The notes beneath the pieces are model-generated. The model worked only from the letters and a program-made list of their open reading frames with translations, was not told where the DNA came from and did no database searches. From Ixodes scapularis (taxonomy: Eukaryota > Arthropoda > Arachnida > Ixodida > Ixodidae): a stretch of 64,000 nt of DNA. Location: the NCBI RefSeq assembly GCF_016920785.2, contig NW_024609846.1:109606831-109670830 (forward strand), in the 5' to 3' direction. Every line of letters starts with the position of its first letter. Position 1 is the stretch's first letter. Made by a program: the position numbers and the translations under genes. Shown here one piece after another: positions 45,238 to 56,144 of the stretch.

Positions 45238-47019
45238 ACCGAAACCGACAGATTAATCTCTACGTCACTGCCTATTTCGGAACACTTGCAAGACGAGAAT
45301 GCAAAACGTCAGTTTTGGTATTTCGCGTGCATTACTGGGCACAAAATAGGCCTCACATGATTCTACAAAAAATGAGCGGTATACTAAGCCACCACTGCGT
45401 CGAGAAACACTCCTTTTAGAAAAAGTTTAGAATGATTTAGCATCTCGCGAGCTTTGAGTGCACGCGGCCAAAAGCACGACAGAAAGCAACAATTACGTCC
45501 GGCCGTCTGGCTGCCGAGCGCCGAGCCTCAGCTTCCCATATAGGGCACGCTCCTTACGTGAACAAATATCTGCTAGACAGGCCGAGCACGCGCCCAAACG
45601 GCCATACGTGTGCAAAAGGCTGCCGCACCGCACGCACCACTCCAGCAACGTAAGCGACGTAAGCGCACAGCCAACACCACGCACAGCACACTGCACTGCA
45701 TGCGTACAAAGAGTGAGGAGCATTTGCGCTTCCGCCACCTGCGCCCTGTCCGAAGCGGACACCGTAGTGCGCTGCGAACACGCGAAGAACGCATGACGTC
45801 AAGGAGCCAACGCCGCGTCGATGAAAGAGAGAGAAAGAGAAATGTCGTCTTGACGTACGAGTAAAACAAAACAAAAAAAAAAGTGTCGACGAAATGTAGT
45901 AATATGGTGGCTGAGTAGTAAGCTCTGTCGAGCATCGAATGTCAAAGAAACGATCTTCGGATGACACATCGATGAAACAAATGTCGAAGAAACGATCTTC
46001 CGATGAAACATCGCAGTGTCGCTGGAACAGTCTGTCTATGAAACCTTGTTCGACGAACTGATTGCCCATTATAAAACTGCGCGTTAAGAATGACGCGGCT
46101 TGCCACATGGAAAGTGGCACTCCCTACATCATCGAGAGTGCAACAATGAGCCATACGGGGACGGCCCCAAACCCCCAAACCAAACCAAGCAAAGTCATGC
46201 CAAAGTCATACCAATCCAAACAAAATCAATTCAAGGACGGCTGCATGTATCAAGATAATAAATGCTGACAGTATTTTATAAAGGCCGAGATGACTGAAAA
46301 ACAATGCCGGCCGATGATTCCCTAAATCGCAGCCTATTCCGGCAAGCACGGTCGATCAATAAAAGCACAAGCAACTCGAGTGAGAAGAAAACTCGGTCAC
46401 CGCGGCCTCTATTCATAGAGTAGCATATGACTGACAGACACCACTGTCAACAGGGATTATGGTGAGATTTCAAACCGTCGTCACGTGCAACCACCCTACC
46501 TAATATGACCGCTCTACCCCACCCCCCCCCCCCCCAAGAAAAAAAAAAAGTCGATGCATATGTTTACTATGTATACATTCTGCATAAACTTCCGTAGAAG
46601 TACGTGTGGGTGGCACAAAAAAAGAAACGGGGGTGATATATGTAGTAATTGCTTATCTGTGTATAAATGAGCGAGGAATGCACAGCGAGGCGATGCTCTA
46701 ATCACTGCGACATTGTCTGTGTAACCTGTCGGAAGGCGCGTTTGTGTTTTTCCGCCGCCCTTGTTAGCAGGCGAAAGTTAAACACACCCACTTTCGTCAG
46801 CTTGCATTTAGTTTCTTTCGTGATTCATCCAGGTTTACGAAATTTGGTAGAAATGTGCGGAGCATAAACATTGACATAGTACATTTCTTTCAAATTGTAT
46901 TAGTGGCTCAGAAGTTCACTGTTTTGGGGTGGTTTCCCCGCCAAACGACTCACGCGAAGACAAACCAACGGCTTGAGAGAAACAAAAGAAAAGCACAAAG
47001 AAAGCAACCGACAAGCGTG
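45238..47019. other. Unannotated stretch with overlapping stop-poor frames
   Basis: Long open frames at 45458-45796 (+) and 45554-46120 (-) overlap on opposite strands and show no domain; the minus frame is partly built on a short repeat (45930-46060). No gene supported. Confidence 0.4.
45930..46060. repeat. Degenerate GAAACGATCTTC(C/G)GATGA phrase array
   Basis: GAAACGATCTTCGGATGA at 45948 recurs at 45983, with looser copies to 46060. It resembles the TTCGATGAAACGG fold-back arms in style. No inverted partner found. Confidence 0.5.
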
Positions 47020-47420
47020 ATGACCTGTGAGTGTGAGGACCTGTGAGCGTGATGAGCGTGAAGACCTGTGTGAGGACCGTGAGGACCTGTGTGAGTGTGA
47101 GGACCGCGAGGACCTGCGAGTGTGAGGACCGTGAGGAGCTGTGAGTGTGAGGACCGTGAGGACCTGTGAGTGTGATGAGCATGATGACCTGTGAGTGTGA
47201 GAAGCTGTGAGTGTGAGTGCCGTAAGGACCGTGATGACCTGTGAGTATGAGGACCGTGAGGATCTGTGAGTGTGATGACCTGTGAGTGTGAGGACCGTAA
47301 GGATCTGTCAGTGTGATGACCTGTGAGTCTGATAATTCGTGATGACCTGTGAGCGTGATGACCGTGATGATCTGTGAGCGTGACGACCGTGATGATGACG
47401 GCGTGTGAGTTTTGGTTCTG
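47020..47420 (+). repeat. GTGAGGACC(T/G)GTGAGTGTGA minisatellite
   Basis: Irregular tandem array of ~10-25 bp words built from GTGAG, GACC, GTGAT and TGTGAG on the plus strand. It shows strong purine strand bias. Low-complexity expansion, not coding. Confidence 0.85.
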
Positions 47421-47799
47421 CGTTGACCCGTGAGGGAGAGTCCGGGTGATGACCCTATTTTGAATAAATCGTGATCGTGAGTGGGCGTGACTTCTGATTG
47501 AGGAAAAAATGGTGATCGTGAGTTTGAGTGAGGACAGCTTAAAATGCCGACCTATGGTGGCGACAGACCTCTGTCTTGACCCACACTTGGCTATAGTTTC
47601 CCGGCAGCACTGTTAGCGCATCGTCTCCAGCCAAGCCGTTCTTGTTATGATGCGTTACCTAACCCCTTGTTGGGCTCGGTGGTGGGCGGTGCACCGCGGA
47701 TTTTGAACACTCTTTGCCCTCTTATGGCGCCCCACCCCTCCAAACCCCGTTCAAGGCACGCCCTTAAAAGGCGCTGCCTTGAGCAAAAGAATATCGACA

Positions 47800-48370
47800 A
47801 AGGATGTGAAGTAGAAACATTTACGAAGTTTTTCATCGTTCATTCGCTGGATGAACAAAAACCTGTTTCGAAGCTGTCACCTTTTATTGTGGCAAAGGTG
47901 CTAGAAAACCTTGTAGGGTTTTCTTACAAGGCTAAAACACAGCACACAGGATCCCTTCTCGTGGAAGTGAACACACACAAAAAAAAAGTGACGCACTCCT
48001 TAAACTGACTACCATCGTTGACGTGAAAGTGTCGGTGAGCCCTCATTGCACACTAAATACTGTCCGTGGAGTTCTCTCCGAGGACGACTTCTTGCACACT
48101 AGTGAGGAGGAACTCCTCGAGGGACTCTAATGTGCCGGTGTCGTCGCCGTAAAAAGCATTATGTTTAGGAAAGATTGCGAACAAATCCCCTCGAGACATG
48201 TTATCCTGACTTTTGAAAGGCACACTCTCCCTGAGACAATCAAGGCAGGATACTTGAACTGCCGCATCCGCCCTTATTTCCCCAGCCCCCAGCGGTGCTT
48301 CCGTGCCAGTGTTTTGGTCATGGAACAAGCAACTGTCGAGGGAAGGAGACGTGTGCGAGAGAGGTAGTCA
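47800..48370 (+). pseudogene. LINE ORF1 (gag-like) relic
   Basis: Frames in order: FFIVHSLDEQKPVSKLSPFI, VAKVLENLVGFSYKAKT, GSLLVEV; after frame changes VSPHCTLNTVRGVLSEDD with EEELLEGL; then RKDCEQIPSRHVILTFERHT, LPETIKAGYLNCRIRPYFP. This is the layout of the ORF1 protein of I/Jockey-type LINEs that I associate with ticks: an RRM-like body followed by 'LTF....LP..I..GY....VR.Y.P.P.RCF.CQ.FGH'. The CCHC knuckle follows at 48290-48340 but out of frame because of a one-base shift. Multiple stops; dead. Its ORF2 is not nearby. Confidence 0.65.
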
Positions 48371-50128
48371 AGGCAGTGATGTGATTGCTGCGCCAATTGC
48401 GCCAAACTGCGCCAGGAGCAAACAGTTACAAAAACAAGGCAGAGAAAATTTCAGGTGACATTATCTCTGAGTCTAATGCATGTTTGTGTCGATGGACATC
48501 ACTGTGAAGAGGATTCAACGAGAGTTAAACTGCAGAGACTGTACATATTTTCACAGCGTGAATTATATACTAGTTTGCTTGTGTGAAGTTCAGACTCAAT
48601 ATATATAGTGTCATACATAATTGCAATTTGTTTGCAAGAATATAGTCGAGAAAACATCTCCCAACCTCGAGTCAAGTTGAACTGGTTCAATTTGCCGCGA
48701 CAGCAATAAAACATCCCAGTGGACGACCTGCATAGCGGTTGCAACGAAAAGAAGCGATGAGAGCGCAGCTATAATTTGCAGACGAACGCGAAAATCATCG
48801 CCGTAAAAATGCGTAAGTATTGGTCCAAACTGTCGGGTGTATATAATGTGTTCTTGCTTTGGCTACTATAGGAATTAGTGGCCAGGAGATAAAAAGAATA
48901 CTCCTCGCTGATGCACGCAGATGCACGGTAAGTTAGCGAAAACACGTCAACAGGCAATCGTTACAGCGTTGATGTTCCACGTTGAATACTATTTTTTTAA
49001 AAATGGTAACGGTGTGTAGAAAACATAATGTATTTACTTTATAGTTGAGGGCACATAACGAAGCGCAGCAAGCGTAGAATCGGTCGGCTGTGCGCGGGCA
49101 ACAGTTTCAAGCTCTGATGACATAAATAAAAACCACCAGCGCCAGGCTCCCCGCTACCCACAACCGTCAACCATGCTACGTTCACGTAATGCGGTCACGT
49201 TGGCCCGATAAGTGAGGAGGGTAAGGAGGAAAATGAGAAAGAGGCGAGGCGTAAAGGGAGCATGGCTTGTGGAGGTTACGCGGCTGACGTCATGCCCTCT
49301 CATACCCTTCTAATCTCCTTGCCTGGAACCGAATGGCGGCGGAGCACCCGCTCCTGGCACGTGTCTTGCGCGTTTACTCAACAATGGTTGGCGGTACTTA
49401 AAAGCGTGAATTTTATCGAGAGTCTTTAAGGCTGCTTTATACTACCCCATTTTCTTACGTTAAGTTACGTTAGGAAATATTACGTTGAAGTCACCGGGAC
49501 CAAGGTTATTGGAGCAAGCTCGGTTTCACAGCTCCGCCTGCTATGCGGACTCAGTGGTGGTCACGAGAACTAGCAGCGCTTCAGTCGAGTCTTGCTTCCA
49601 GATTGTCTAGCCCACCAAATGTGAATAGCAATACTTGAGCTTGGGCGAGTTGTTGATTCATACTAACACTTCGCAGCACAAGGAAACAGACGCACACAAA
49701 AACAATGTTCAAACACTCAAAGAAAGAACACTCGCAATGCGCTGACTCTGATCGCTGTGGTGTATTACACTTCTCCTTCATTATCTTTTTTTTTTTTTTT
49801 TTTTTTGCTGTTATACGCATGGAAGTAAAAAAAAGAAAAAGGAAGAAAAAGAAAGAAAGGAAGCTCTCAACGCAGTGCTACAGACAATGCGCGAGACAGG
49901 AAAGCAAGATCCGACTGCAGCGCCGCTAGTTCTCGTGACCGCCACCTGGGCCACTCGCCTTTGCAGGCGAGTGGCGTCTCCTTGTTTCACCCTGTATGTG
50001 AAGCCTGACCGAAATTTCCTCAAACGAGTTCGCGCGCAAAGTCAGCCTGCCACGGGACGACCCCTCCGTACCTGAGCCACACATTGCATGCCGCACCACC
50101 GCCTGCATTGATACCTTTAAGTTCGCGC
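48371..50128. other. Non-coding stretch up to the assembly gap
   Basis: No supported gene. It contains the inverted-repeat element at 49553-49946 and a poly-T run at 49786-49806. Confidence 0.4.
49553..49946. repeat. Inverted-repeat element (~32-bp arms)
   Basis: GTGGTCACGAGAACTAGCAG near 49555 is mirrored by CGCTAGTTCTCGTGACCGCC near 49922, with the flank CTTCAG / CTGCAG. The arms are imperfect. Probably a small non-autonomous DNA element. Confidence 0.6.
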
Positions 50129-50228
50129 NNNNNNNNNNNNNNNNNNNNNNNNNNNNNNNNNNNNNNNNNNNNNNNNNNNNNNNNNNNNNNNNNNNNNNNN
50201 NNNNNNNNNNNNNNNNNNNNNNNNNNNN
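50129..50228. other. Assembly gap (100 N)
   Basis: Exactly 100 unknown bases, the conventional size for a gap of unknown length. Features on the two sides may not be truly adjacent. Confidence 0.99.
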
Positions 50229-51154
50229 TACTATCCACGTGATCCCGAACGATCACTTGGAAATATTGCTTCGGCTAGTACATTCTACTTTGGTCTTTTA
50301 TGTGTCGCTTCCGAAAGTATGGTGTGCAGTGGCGGAGAAAAACTGCGGCGCTGCGATCGCATCTTGCTCGACGCTGCATCACATTTTCTTTATCACCACC
50401 TATCGCCTATGCCACGATTAAGAAGAAGGGGGATTTTTTTTTTCTTTCTGGCTTAGCGTATGCGGACTCGAATGGCCTCTCTCAGAATAAGGGGGCCAAA
50501 TGAAGAGGTGTGCTCATTTCCTGCTTCGTTACAGCTCGGTGAGGAAGTAGAAGTAGACTAGACCATTATTAAATTCTATGCCCAAACCAAATACTTTACA
50601 GGGGCAAATGAATCCTACTCCGCTCATTTGCTTTAGACGGCGCTTCTACTGCGCTTATTCCTCCCCTGGCGGCTTGGACGTCTCACCGCGCTGGAAAAGT
50701 TTTTTCTGCTCTGATGATGTTTAGAAAACAAGCTACGACACTTGTTGAGGGAACACTTGCACCGAACGAAAGGCCCTCTGCGCGCCCTTCGCCACCGGCG
50801 TCGAATGCCTAATAACTGCGACTTGCATGGCAGTAGGTTGCACCTCCCACCAGTCCAAATGATAGAGTAGTTTTAGTCCCAATTTAACGCGGAAAAACAC
50901 AAGGCTGCTGGTCAGCCAGCCATTCAAATTGCGCCAAACCTGTCCGCGCCGAGGCTATCGTATTATTTGAGAGTAGGATGTATTTCCCCTAATAAAATAT
51001 TTGCACAATCCACCAACGATGAGCCCTCTCCCCATTGCCACAAGTGTTGGATCATGTGTGGTCTTGCAAGCGGTCAGCCGTGCGCTGGGGACTTCTTACG
51101 GCTCCCCAACCCAGTACACCTTTTATAGTTTTTTGTAAGAAAACTATTTCTCTA
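50229..51154. other. Non-coding stretch
   Basis: No gene or repeat recognised. Confidence 0.4.
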
Positions 51155-51639
51155 ATACCCTTGCTACACGGGTACACTTAAATACTGTTACGCTAAGCCA
51201 CAGCTAGCTTGAAATGCTCGCGAACAACATCTTTCGGCTATGCTGTCAAAGCTATGCGCGAACGTGCGCTTGAGCAATTTGAGCACCCATCAAAGCAGTG
51301 CACGCGCGCTCTTCACTTGTTCTGAAATAGCTGTCTGAGAGTATAGAGCGGTAACTGTGGTGCCGCGTAATACCGCTGTTACACGGGCACACTTAACTGC
51401 AGTTACGCTAAACCACAATTAGCGCACAATACTTGCCGACAACATTCTGCGGCGATGCAGTCAGAGCTATGGGCGAACGTGCGCTTGAGCATCTTGAGCA
51501 CCCATCAAAGCAGTGCCCGCGCTCTCTTCACTTCTTTTGAAATAGCTGTCCGAGGGTATAGTGTGGCATCTGTGCTGCCACGTAACTGCAGTTAAAGCTG
51601 AGTTAACCGCGGTTAAGTGTGCCCGTGTAACAGGGGTAT
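51155..51639. mobile_element. Inverted-repeat element with internal ~212-bp duplication
   Basis: The left end ATACCCTTGCTACACGGGTA is mirrored by the right end CCCGTGTAACAGGGGTAT (51622-51639), and both continue into ACACTTAA / TTAAGTGTG. Inside, ~212 bp (51158-51369) is repeated at 51370-51581, each copy beginning with the terminal motif (AATACC.(C/T)TG.TACACGGG). A detached right end of the same family lies at 54306-54328. Confidence 0.7.
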
Positions 51640-51852
51640 AACAGTAGTTCAAGCTGAGTTAACCTCGGTTAAAGGAGCGATGCTACGATATTTGTACTTT
51701 CCGCAAATACCGCTTAGCACGGATCCCTAATGTCAATGACCTGTGAGACACACGTTCGTTTTTCACCACACGCAATCGAAGTCACAGAAAAAAAATAAAG
51801 AAAAACGAGCAGCATTCACCACCTCAAATCGCAGCCAGTAAAGCGGCAGGGG
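51640..51852. other. Spacer before the SINE
   Basis: A second, shorter GTTCAAGCTGAGTTAACC phrase follows the preceding element. Nothing else recognised. Confidence 0.4.
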
Positions 51853-52072
51853 GATCGGTGGCCGAGTGGTCTAGCGCACACCAGCTCGGAGCACGTGGAG
51901 CGAAAGCTCGCGCTGCAGAACCCAGGGATCCTGGGTTCGAGCCCCACCCCTGCCCGTTTCGATCTGGATGAGCATCGTACCGGCGTGCGGTCGTGTATCA
52001 CTACTGCGTGGCGCACGTTAAAGACCCCAGGCTAGCGGTTGTACCGCACTGGCTAAATTGCTCATCTACAGC
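51853..52072 (+). mobile_element. tRNA-Ser-derived SINE (Ruka-like)
   Basis: The head is tRNA-Ser-like: Pol III A box TGGCCGAGTGG at 51859-51869, an extended variable-arm-like region, and B box GGTTCGAGCCC at 51934-51944. A unique body follows (GATCTGGATGAGCATCGTAC ... GACCCCAGGCTAGCGGTTGT) ending CTCATCTACA. From memory this layout matches the Ruka SINE described from ixodid ticks; I could not compare sequences. A 5'-truncated copy lies 1 kb downstream in the opposite orientation. Confidence 0.85.
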
Positions 52073-52585
52073 TGGGAGACTCGTCGCCCCTGTGAGGCAG
52101 ACCAAGTTCTAGGCTGTATAAACACACACACAACCCAATTTTGTAAAGCGGCCATGTGGTCTGGAGACGATTATGCCGCCAGTGTTGATCATCGCCACGC
52201 GCTGGGGTTTTCAAGGCACAGAAAAAGCGCTGAGTTCCAAACATTGTTATGGTTCGCCATTGCAGCGATTGGAAACGGGCCACTACCCGAATGCTTCTCG
52301 AGCTATCGATTATCACGAGCCCAAACCGACTGCCCACGCAATACTCGGGTCCAATCTATGAGCCGCATACAAATATCGTCACAGGAGCATACCGTGATGC
52401 TCCAGTTACGTCATATATCAAGTTTCGCGAAGGAGAGATTGAATGAAAACACTCGCTTTTGTCCTTGAAATTACACCACAATAAAGGAGTTTCTTAGCCA
52501 GTGGCGTTGCCTGCGAGTATCGAGAGTCCCACGAGTGCCAGTAAGCTCGTGTAAGCTGAAAATCATTCGAACTGAATATCGTGGC
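52073..52585. other. Non-coding stretch
   Basis: The 136-codon frame at 52058-52468 has no recognisable domain and starts inside the SINE tail. No gene supported. Confidence 0.4.
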
Positions 52586-53068
52586 ACCGCCCCTTTAAAA
52601 AGCCCCTGACACGCCAAAAAAAAATGTTTTTCATGCTAGGCTTTGAAATGGCATGTCAGGACATTACAAAAAAATTGTTTCACTATAGAGGTGCGTAGTT
52701 TTTTCATAAAAAATAGAAATATGAGGCCCAATTCAAAGTTCCCGCCAGTGCACTGCGACATAACAGTGTACCGCAAGGTGTCGGGGCGGTCAGAAGGGAG
52801 GCATCGCCGGAAGTCACGTGAGTTGTATCCGTCCTCGTGCTTATAGCGAGCGCGCGTAATATTTTTTAAATATTTTTGTTATTCTCAGCACCTCCACGAG
52901 CAATCCAAGCAGACAAGGTTTCTTTTATTTGCTTTTCATCGCATAATGTTGCTGTAAAGGTAGAAAAAGATGACTCAGTGAATTGTCAAAATCAAAGTCA
53001 AATTGGACGTTTTAGTGATTTACACAGCGTAAAGTTGGTCTGCCAGTAGGGACGACACTGGTTTACAG

Positions 53069-53264
53069 TGTAGATGAGCAATTTTGCCAGTGCAGTACGA
53101 CTGCTAACCTGGGGTCTTTAAAGTGCTCACGCAGTAGTGATACACGATCGCACGCCGGCACGGTGCTCATCCAGATCGAAACCGGCAGGGGTGGGGGGCT
53201 CGAACCCAGGATCCCTGGGTTCTGCAGCGCGAGCTTTCGCTCCACGCGCGTCGAGCTGGGTGTG
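53069..53264 (-). mobile_element. 5'-truncated tRNA-Ser SINE
   Basis: Reverse-strand copy: the tail CTCATCTACA at 53069 end, the body with GTGTATCACTACTGCGTGAG, the B box GGGTTCGAGCCCCCC and CAGAACCCAGGGATCC. It loses similarity after CAGCTCGACGCG, before the A box, so it lacks half of the internal promoter. Confidence 0.8.
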
Positions 53265-53286
53265 GGGCGAAACGTGATCAACTACA

Positions 53287-53392
53287 ATGCGTAGAAGGTG
53301 CTGTGTGAGGGACTGTGCCGGTATTTCAGCAACTGAAGAAGAGATCACACTGCATGTATTTCCGAGAGAGGGCAGGCATCTTCAGCCTGGAG
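53287..53392 (+). pseudogene. THAP-like first exon, cut by a MITE
   Basis: ATG at 53287 opens MRRRCCVRDCAGISATEEEI then TLHVFPREG. The Cys5/Cys6...Cys10 spacing and Phe25-Pro26 fit the start of a THAP zinc finger. The frame runs through the target duplication into the hAT MITE at 53393 and stops at 53446. It sits within the element with 240-bp inverted repeats and directly after a SINE. It may be the decayed start of that element's transposase or of a captured host exon. Confidence 0.45.
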
Positions 53393-53654
53393 CAGAGCCG
53401 TTTATACTGAGAGAGTTTGGCCGATGGGCGGAGCTTGTTGGCCGCTAGAACAAGCGGATTTCGCGATAACACAATATGGCGTTACTTCTTTGTCTTGTTC
53501 ATTCCTGTGAAATCGCGTAGAGTTCCTATGAGTCAGATCCACAATATGGCGGACGGAAGTAGTCATCCCCCGGTTGTCAGACTACGCTGCTGTGGTTGTC
53601 AGACTGTCAAAATCTCCTTAAGAAGGCCAAACTCTCTCAGTATAAACGGCTCTG
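53393..53654. mobile_element. hAT-type MITE with 8-bp target-site duplication
   Basis: The 262-bp element begins CAGAGCCGTTTATACTGAGA and ends in the exact reverse complement (TCTCAGTATAAACGGCTCTG), with arms continuing through GAGTTTGGCC. The direct repeat GCCTGGAG flanks it at 53385-53392 and 53655-53662. CAG...CTG ends plus an 8-bp duplication are diagnostic of the hAT superfamily. No coding capacity. Confidence 0.92.
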
Positions 53655-54305
53655 GCCTGGAGAGTATACGATGGTTTGACGACCTCGGTGTCCGAACCTT
53701 CAGCAATGCAATTGGGCGTGTCGTACGCTAGCAATCTTAATTTCTGCGAGCGTTCTAAATTTTTTTTTTTTCAAAACTTGATAGCTTCTTTTGTGCCCAG
53801 TATAGCTCTGTATCATCGGACTGACGGTGTGCACTCGTACACTGGCTTGCACTCGCAACGCCTTCATCATTGACCTCCATCACGTCGATCCACTGACCCT
53901 TCGTCCTCAACTTTTACAGCACGCAAACTAACCAGCGATGCAGCGATAAAAAGCTAGTGGAACTGAAACTTCGTTTTCTACAATCGCTCGTACGAAGAGC
54001 AGCAAAGAAAAAGTCTTAGGCACAGTCGTGGAGAGCAGGAGGAGTGAAACTCACGTGACTTCCTGCGAACCCGCTTTTAGTGACGTAGGTCGATGCCTCC
54101 CTTCTGGCCGCCCCGACACATTGCGGTACACTGTTACGTCACAGTGCACTGGCAGGAACTTTGAATTGGGCCTCGTATTTCTATTTTTTATATAAAAAAA
54201 CTACGCAACTCTATACTGAAACAATTTTTTTGTAATGTCCTGACATGCAATTTCAACGCCTAGCATGAAAAAAAAATTTTTTTGCCGTATCAGAGGCTCT
54301 TTAAG

Positions 54306-54328
54306 GGTGCCCGTGTAACAGGGGTATA
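54306..54328. repeat. Detached end of the ATACCCC(T)GTTACACGGG family
   Basis: GTGCCCGTGTAACAGGGGTA repeats the right terminus of the element at 51155-51639 and abuts the right inverted repeat of the 52586-54309 element. Confidence 0.7.
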
Positions 54329-54639
54329 CGAGATTAAATTCATTTCCTTGTGAGAATCGCAGGTGGAGTGCACATAAAAATTGAGCAGTTCAACATACGG
54401 AGATACCATTACATGGTTACGTTAATCTCAAAAAGAATGTCTTCACGTATCCTAAAGCCGGGGTCACACTGCTTATGCGTCATACGAAAAAGACAGTCTG
54501 CAAACATCAGTCATCGCGATATCGGTGGTTCGAATGGTGCTTGCCAAACTTCACTCGTTGCCATACAGCGTTCGAAGGACGGATCTCGTAGTGACTTGTA
54601 TTCGAATCTTTTTGCAGAGTTTCTTTTGTATGATGTATA

Positions 54640-55112
54640 GACGATAGCAAGTACGGCATCTGGCCGCCGCCATGCCTTTGCTCGTGCGCGCAAGTACATG
54701 CAATCGCAAACTTGTCAAAGCTACATTCACGCGCACGCTGCACATGTATGCACGCATAGGGTGTCAGTGAGGCGCCATGCTGGCCATTGTCTATAGATAG
54801 TATACTTATTCCAAAACACGAATTGTGGCGTAGTGCCGCGTTATGCATTGTGGAAAACACTTGGAAGCGAAATCCATACGCGCTCCGTTCCTGGCCCAAA
54901 TGCTCCCAGAATGCAACGCGCGCGGTGACGGACTTAGGGAAGTAGTCTATTAATTGCTAACACGGCGGCACCGCTGGTGCGCCATACGTGCAAGCACATG
55001 TAGCCGACACGTGGACGTAGCTTTACCAAGCTTGCACTTGTACAGGCCTGCTCGCATGCGAGCAGAGACATGGAGGCGGCCGTTTGCCCCGCTTGCAATA
55101 GAGTATACGAGC
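54640..55112. repeat. Palindromic element (arms ~140 bp, loop ~180 bp)
   Basis: The left arm GATAGCAAGTACGGC ... GGCCGCCGCCATGCCTTTGC ... CTTGTCAAAGCTAC ... CACATGTATGCACGCATAGG is mirrored at 54960-55112 (GTGCGCCATACGTGCAAGCA ... GTAGCTTTACCAAGCTTG ... CATGGAGGCGGCCG ... GCTTGCAATAGAGTATAC). Frames in both arms are not coding. Confidence 0.7.
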
Positions 55113-56144
55113 AGTATGACCCCAGCTCTACTGTTTCTGGTCTGAATACATAGCAACCGCCAACTACAACGAATAAAGAGTTTTATTTTAAATTATTATT
55201 GTATCTCGCACAATGTGCGACAGCAGGGCGCGCGACTGCTAGCCTGAACTATTTGTAATTACGCGAGCACGCGCCGGTACGATCAATTTAAAACGAGGCA
55301 GGGCAGGAAAATTAACACATTATTCGGCAAAGTCATAGCCACACCCCAGGGAGATTATTGTCTGAGCAGATATCCGAAGTTTACCTCAGATTTTTTCCCA
55401 GCGAGATTCCACTGATCCAGTTCGCAACTTCCATCGGCTATAGAGGGCGCACTAGCTCCTATCTCCTATCAAAATAGCTGTCACAATAAACACTTCATGT
55501 TCTTTGTTCACGAAATTCGCGTTCTCGCACAAGGCAAACCATAGATGAAGCCATGGCGCTGGAGTCAGTAACTTTGACGTCGGCGTGTAAAGTATTTAAC
55601 GGAGTATTGGGAAGGAGATCCAACCGTCGGATCCCTAGTCGGTTAAGTGATAACTACACCGATGGGGACAACTAGTGCCACTAAACAAACTACTTAATAA
55701 GCACAACAACATATTATATTTTTTATGTTTTGACGCAGCACTCGGGCGTACTGTCGCGGACATTACGAGCTCAAACAGCGGTCCGGCCGGCGTACGTAAA
55801 GCACTGGATGGAGTATTCTACCCAAGTACCGCCATTGACTCATCGTGCCGCGCCCGTTCCTATTGGCCGCAGTCGACGCGCCACCATTTCTGGCTCAAAA
55901 AACATTGAAGCAGACGTCGCTCCGCTCTGGCTCAAGGCTGGCTTTTCAACAGAGCAACTATAAAGCGTGTGATGATATTCAGTACTCTACTCAAATGCAA
56001 ATATGACTGCAGTCTGGCCGTCTGAAACTTGTTTAGTTACGCACCCTTTGAATTATTTAAGACATTCCGATCGACAGTGATTTCACTGCATCACTTGGGG
56101 CGCTTTTGTGGCGCGCTTCCTCGGCTCGTATTCACGAAGTCGCG
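55113..56144. other. Upstream region of the THAP exon
   Basis: No repeat or domain recognised. If the THAP exon at 56145 is real, its promoter and any non-coding exon should lie here. Confidence 0.35.

Larger units (their letters stand above)
52586..54309. mobile_element. Element with ~240-bp terminal inverted repeats
   Basis: The left arm (52586-52827: CCTTTAAAAAGCCCCTGACA ... TTCATGCTAGGC ... CATGTCAGGACATTAC ... GGGCGGTCAGAAGGGAGGCA ... AAGTCACGTGAGTT) is mirrored at 54046-54309. The arms differ by scattered substitutions and a small indel. The interior holds, in order, a reverse SINE, a THAP-like start and a hAT MITE. The THAP fragment inside is notable because P-superfamily transposases begin with THAP domains, but no transposase catalytic region is recognisable. 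Confidence 0.75.

Noticed and set aside
45554..46120. 188-codon minus-strand frame
   Set aside because: It overlaps plus-strand frames of similar length, lacks domains, and part of it is built from the short DNA repeat at 45930-46060.
50020..50256. 78-codon frame running through the N gap
   Set aside because: Frame continuity across unknown bases is meaningless.
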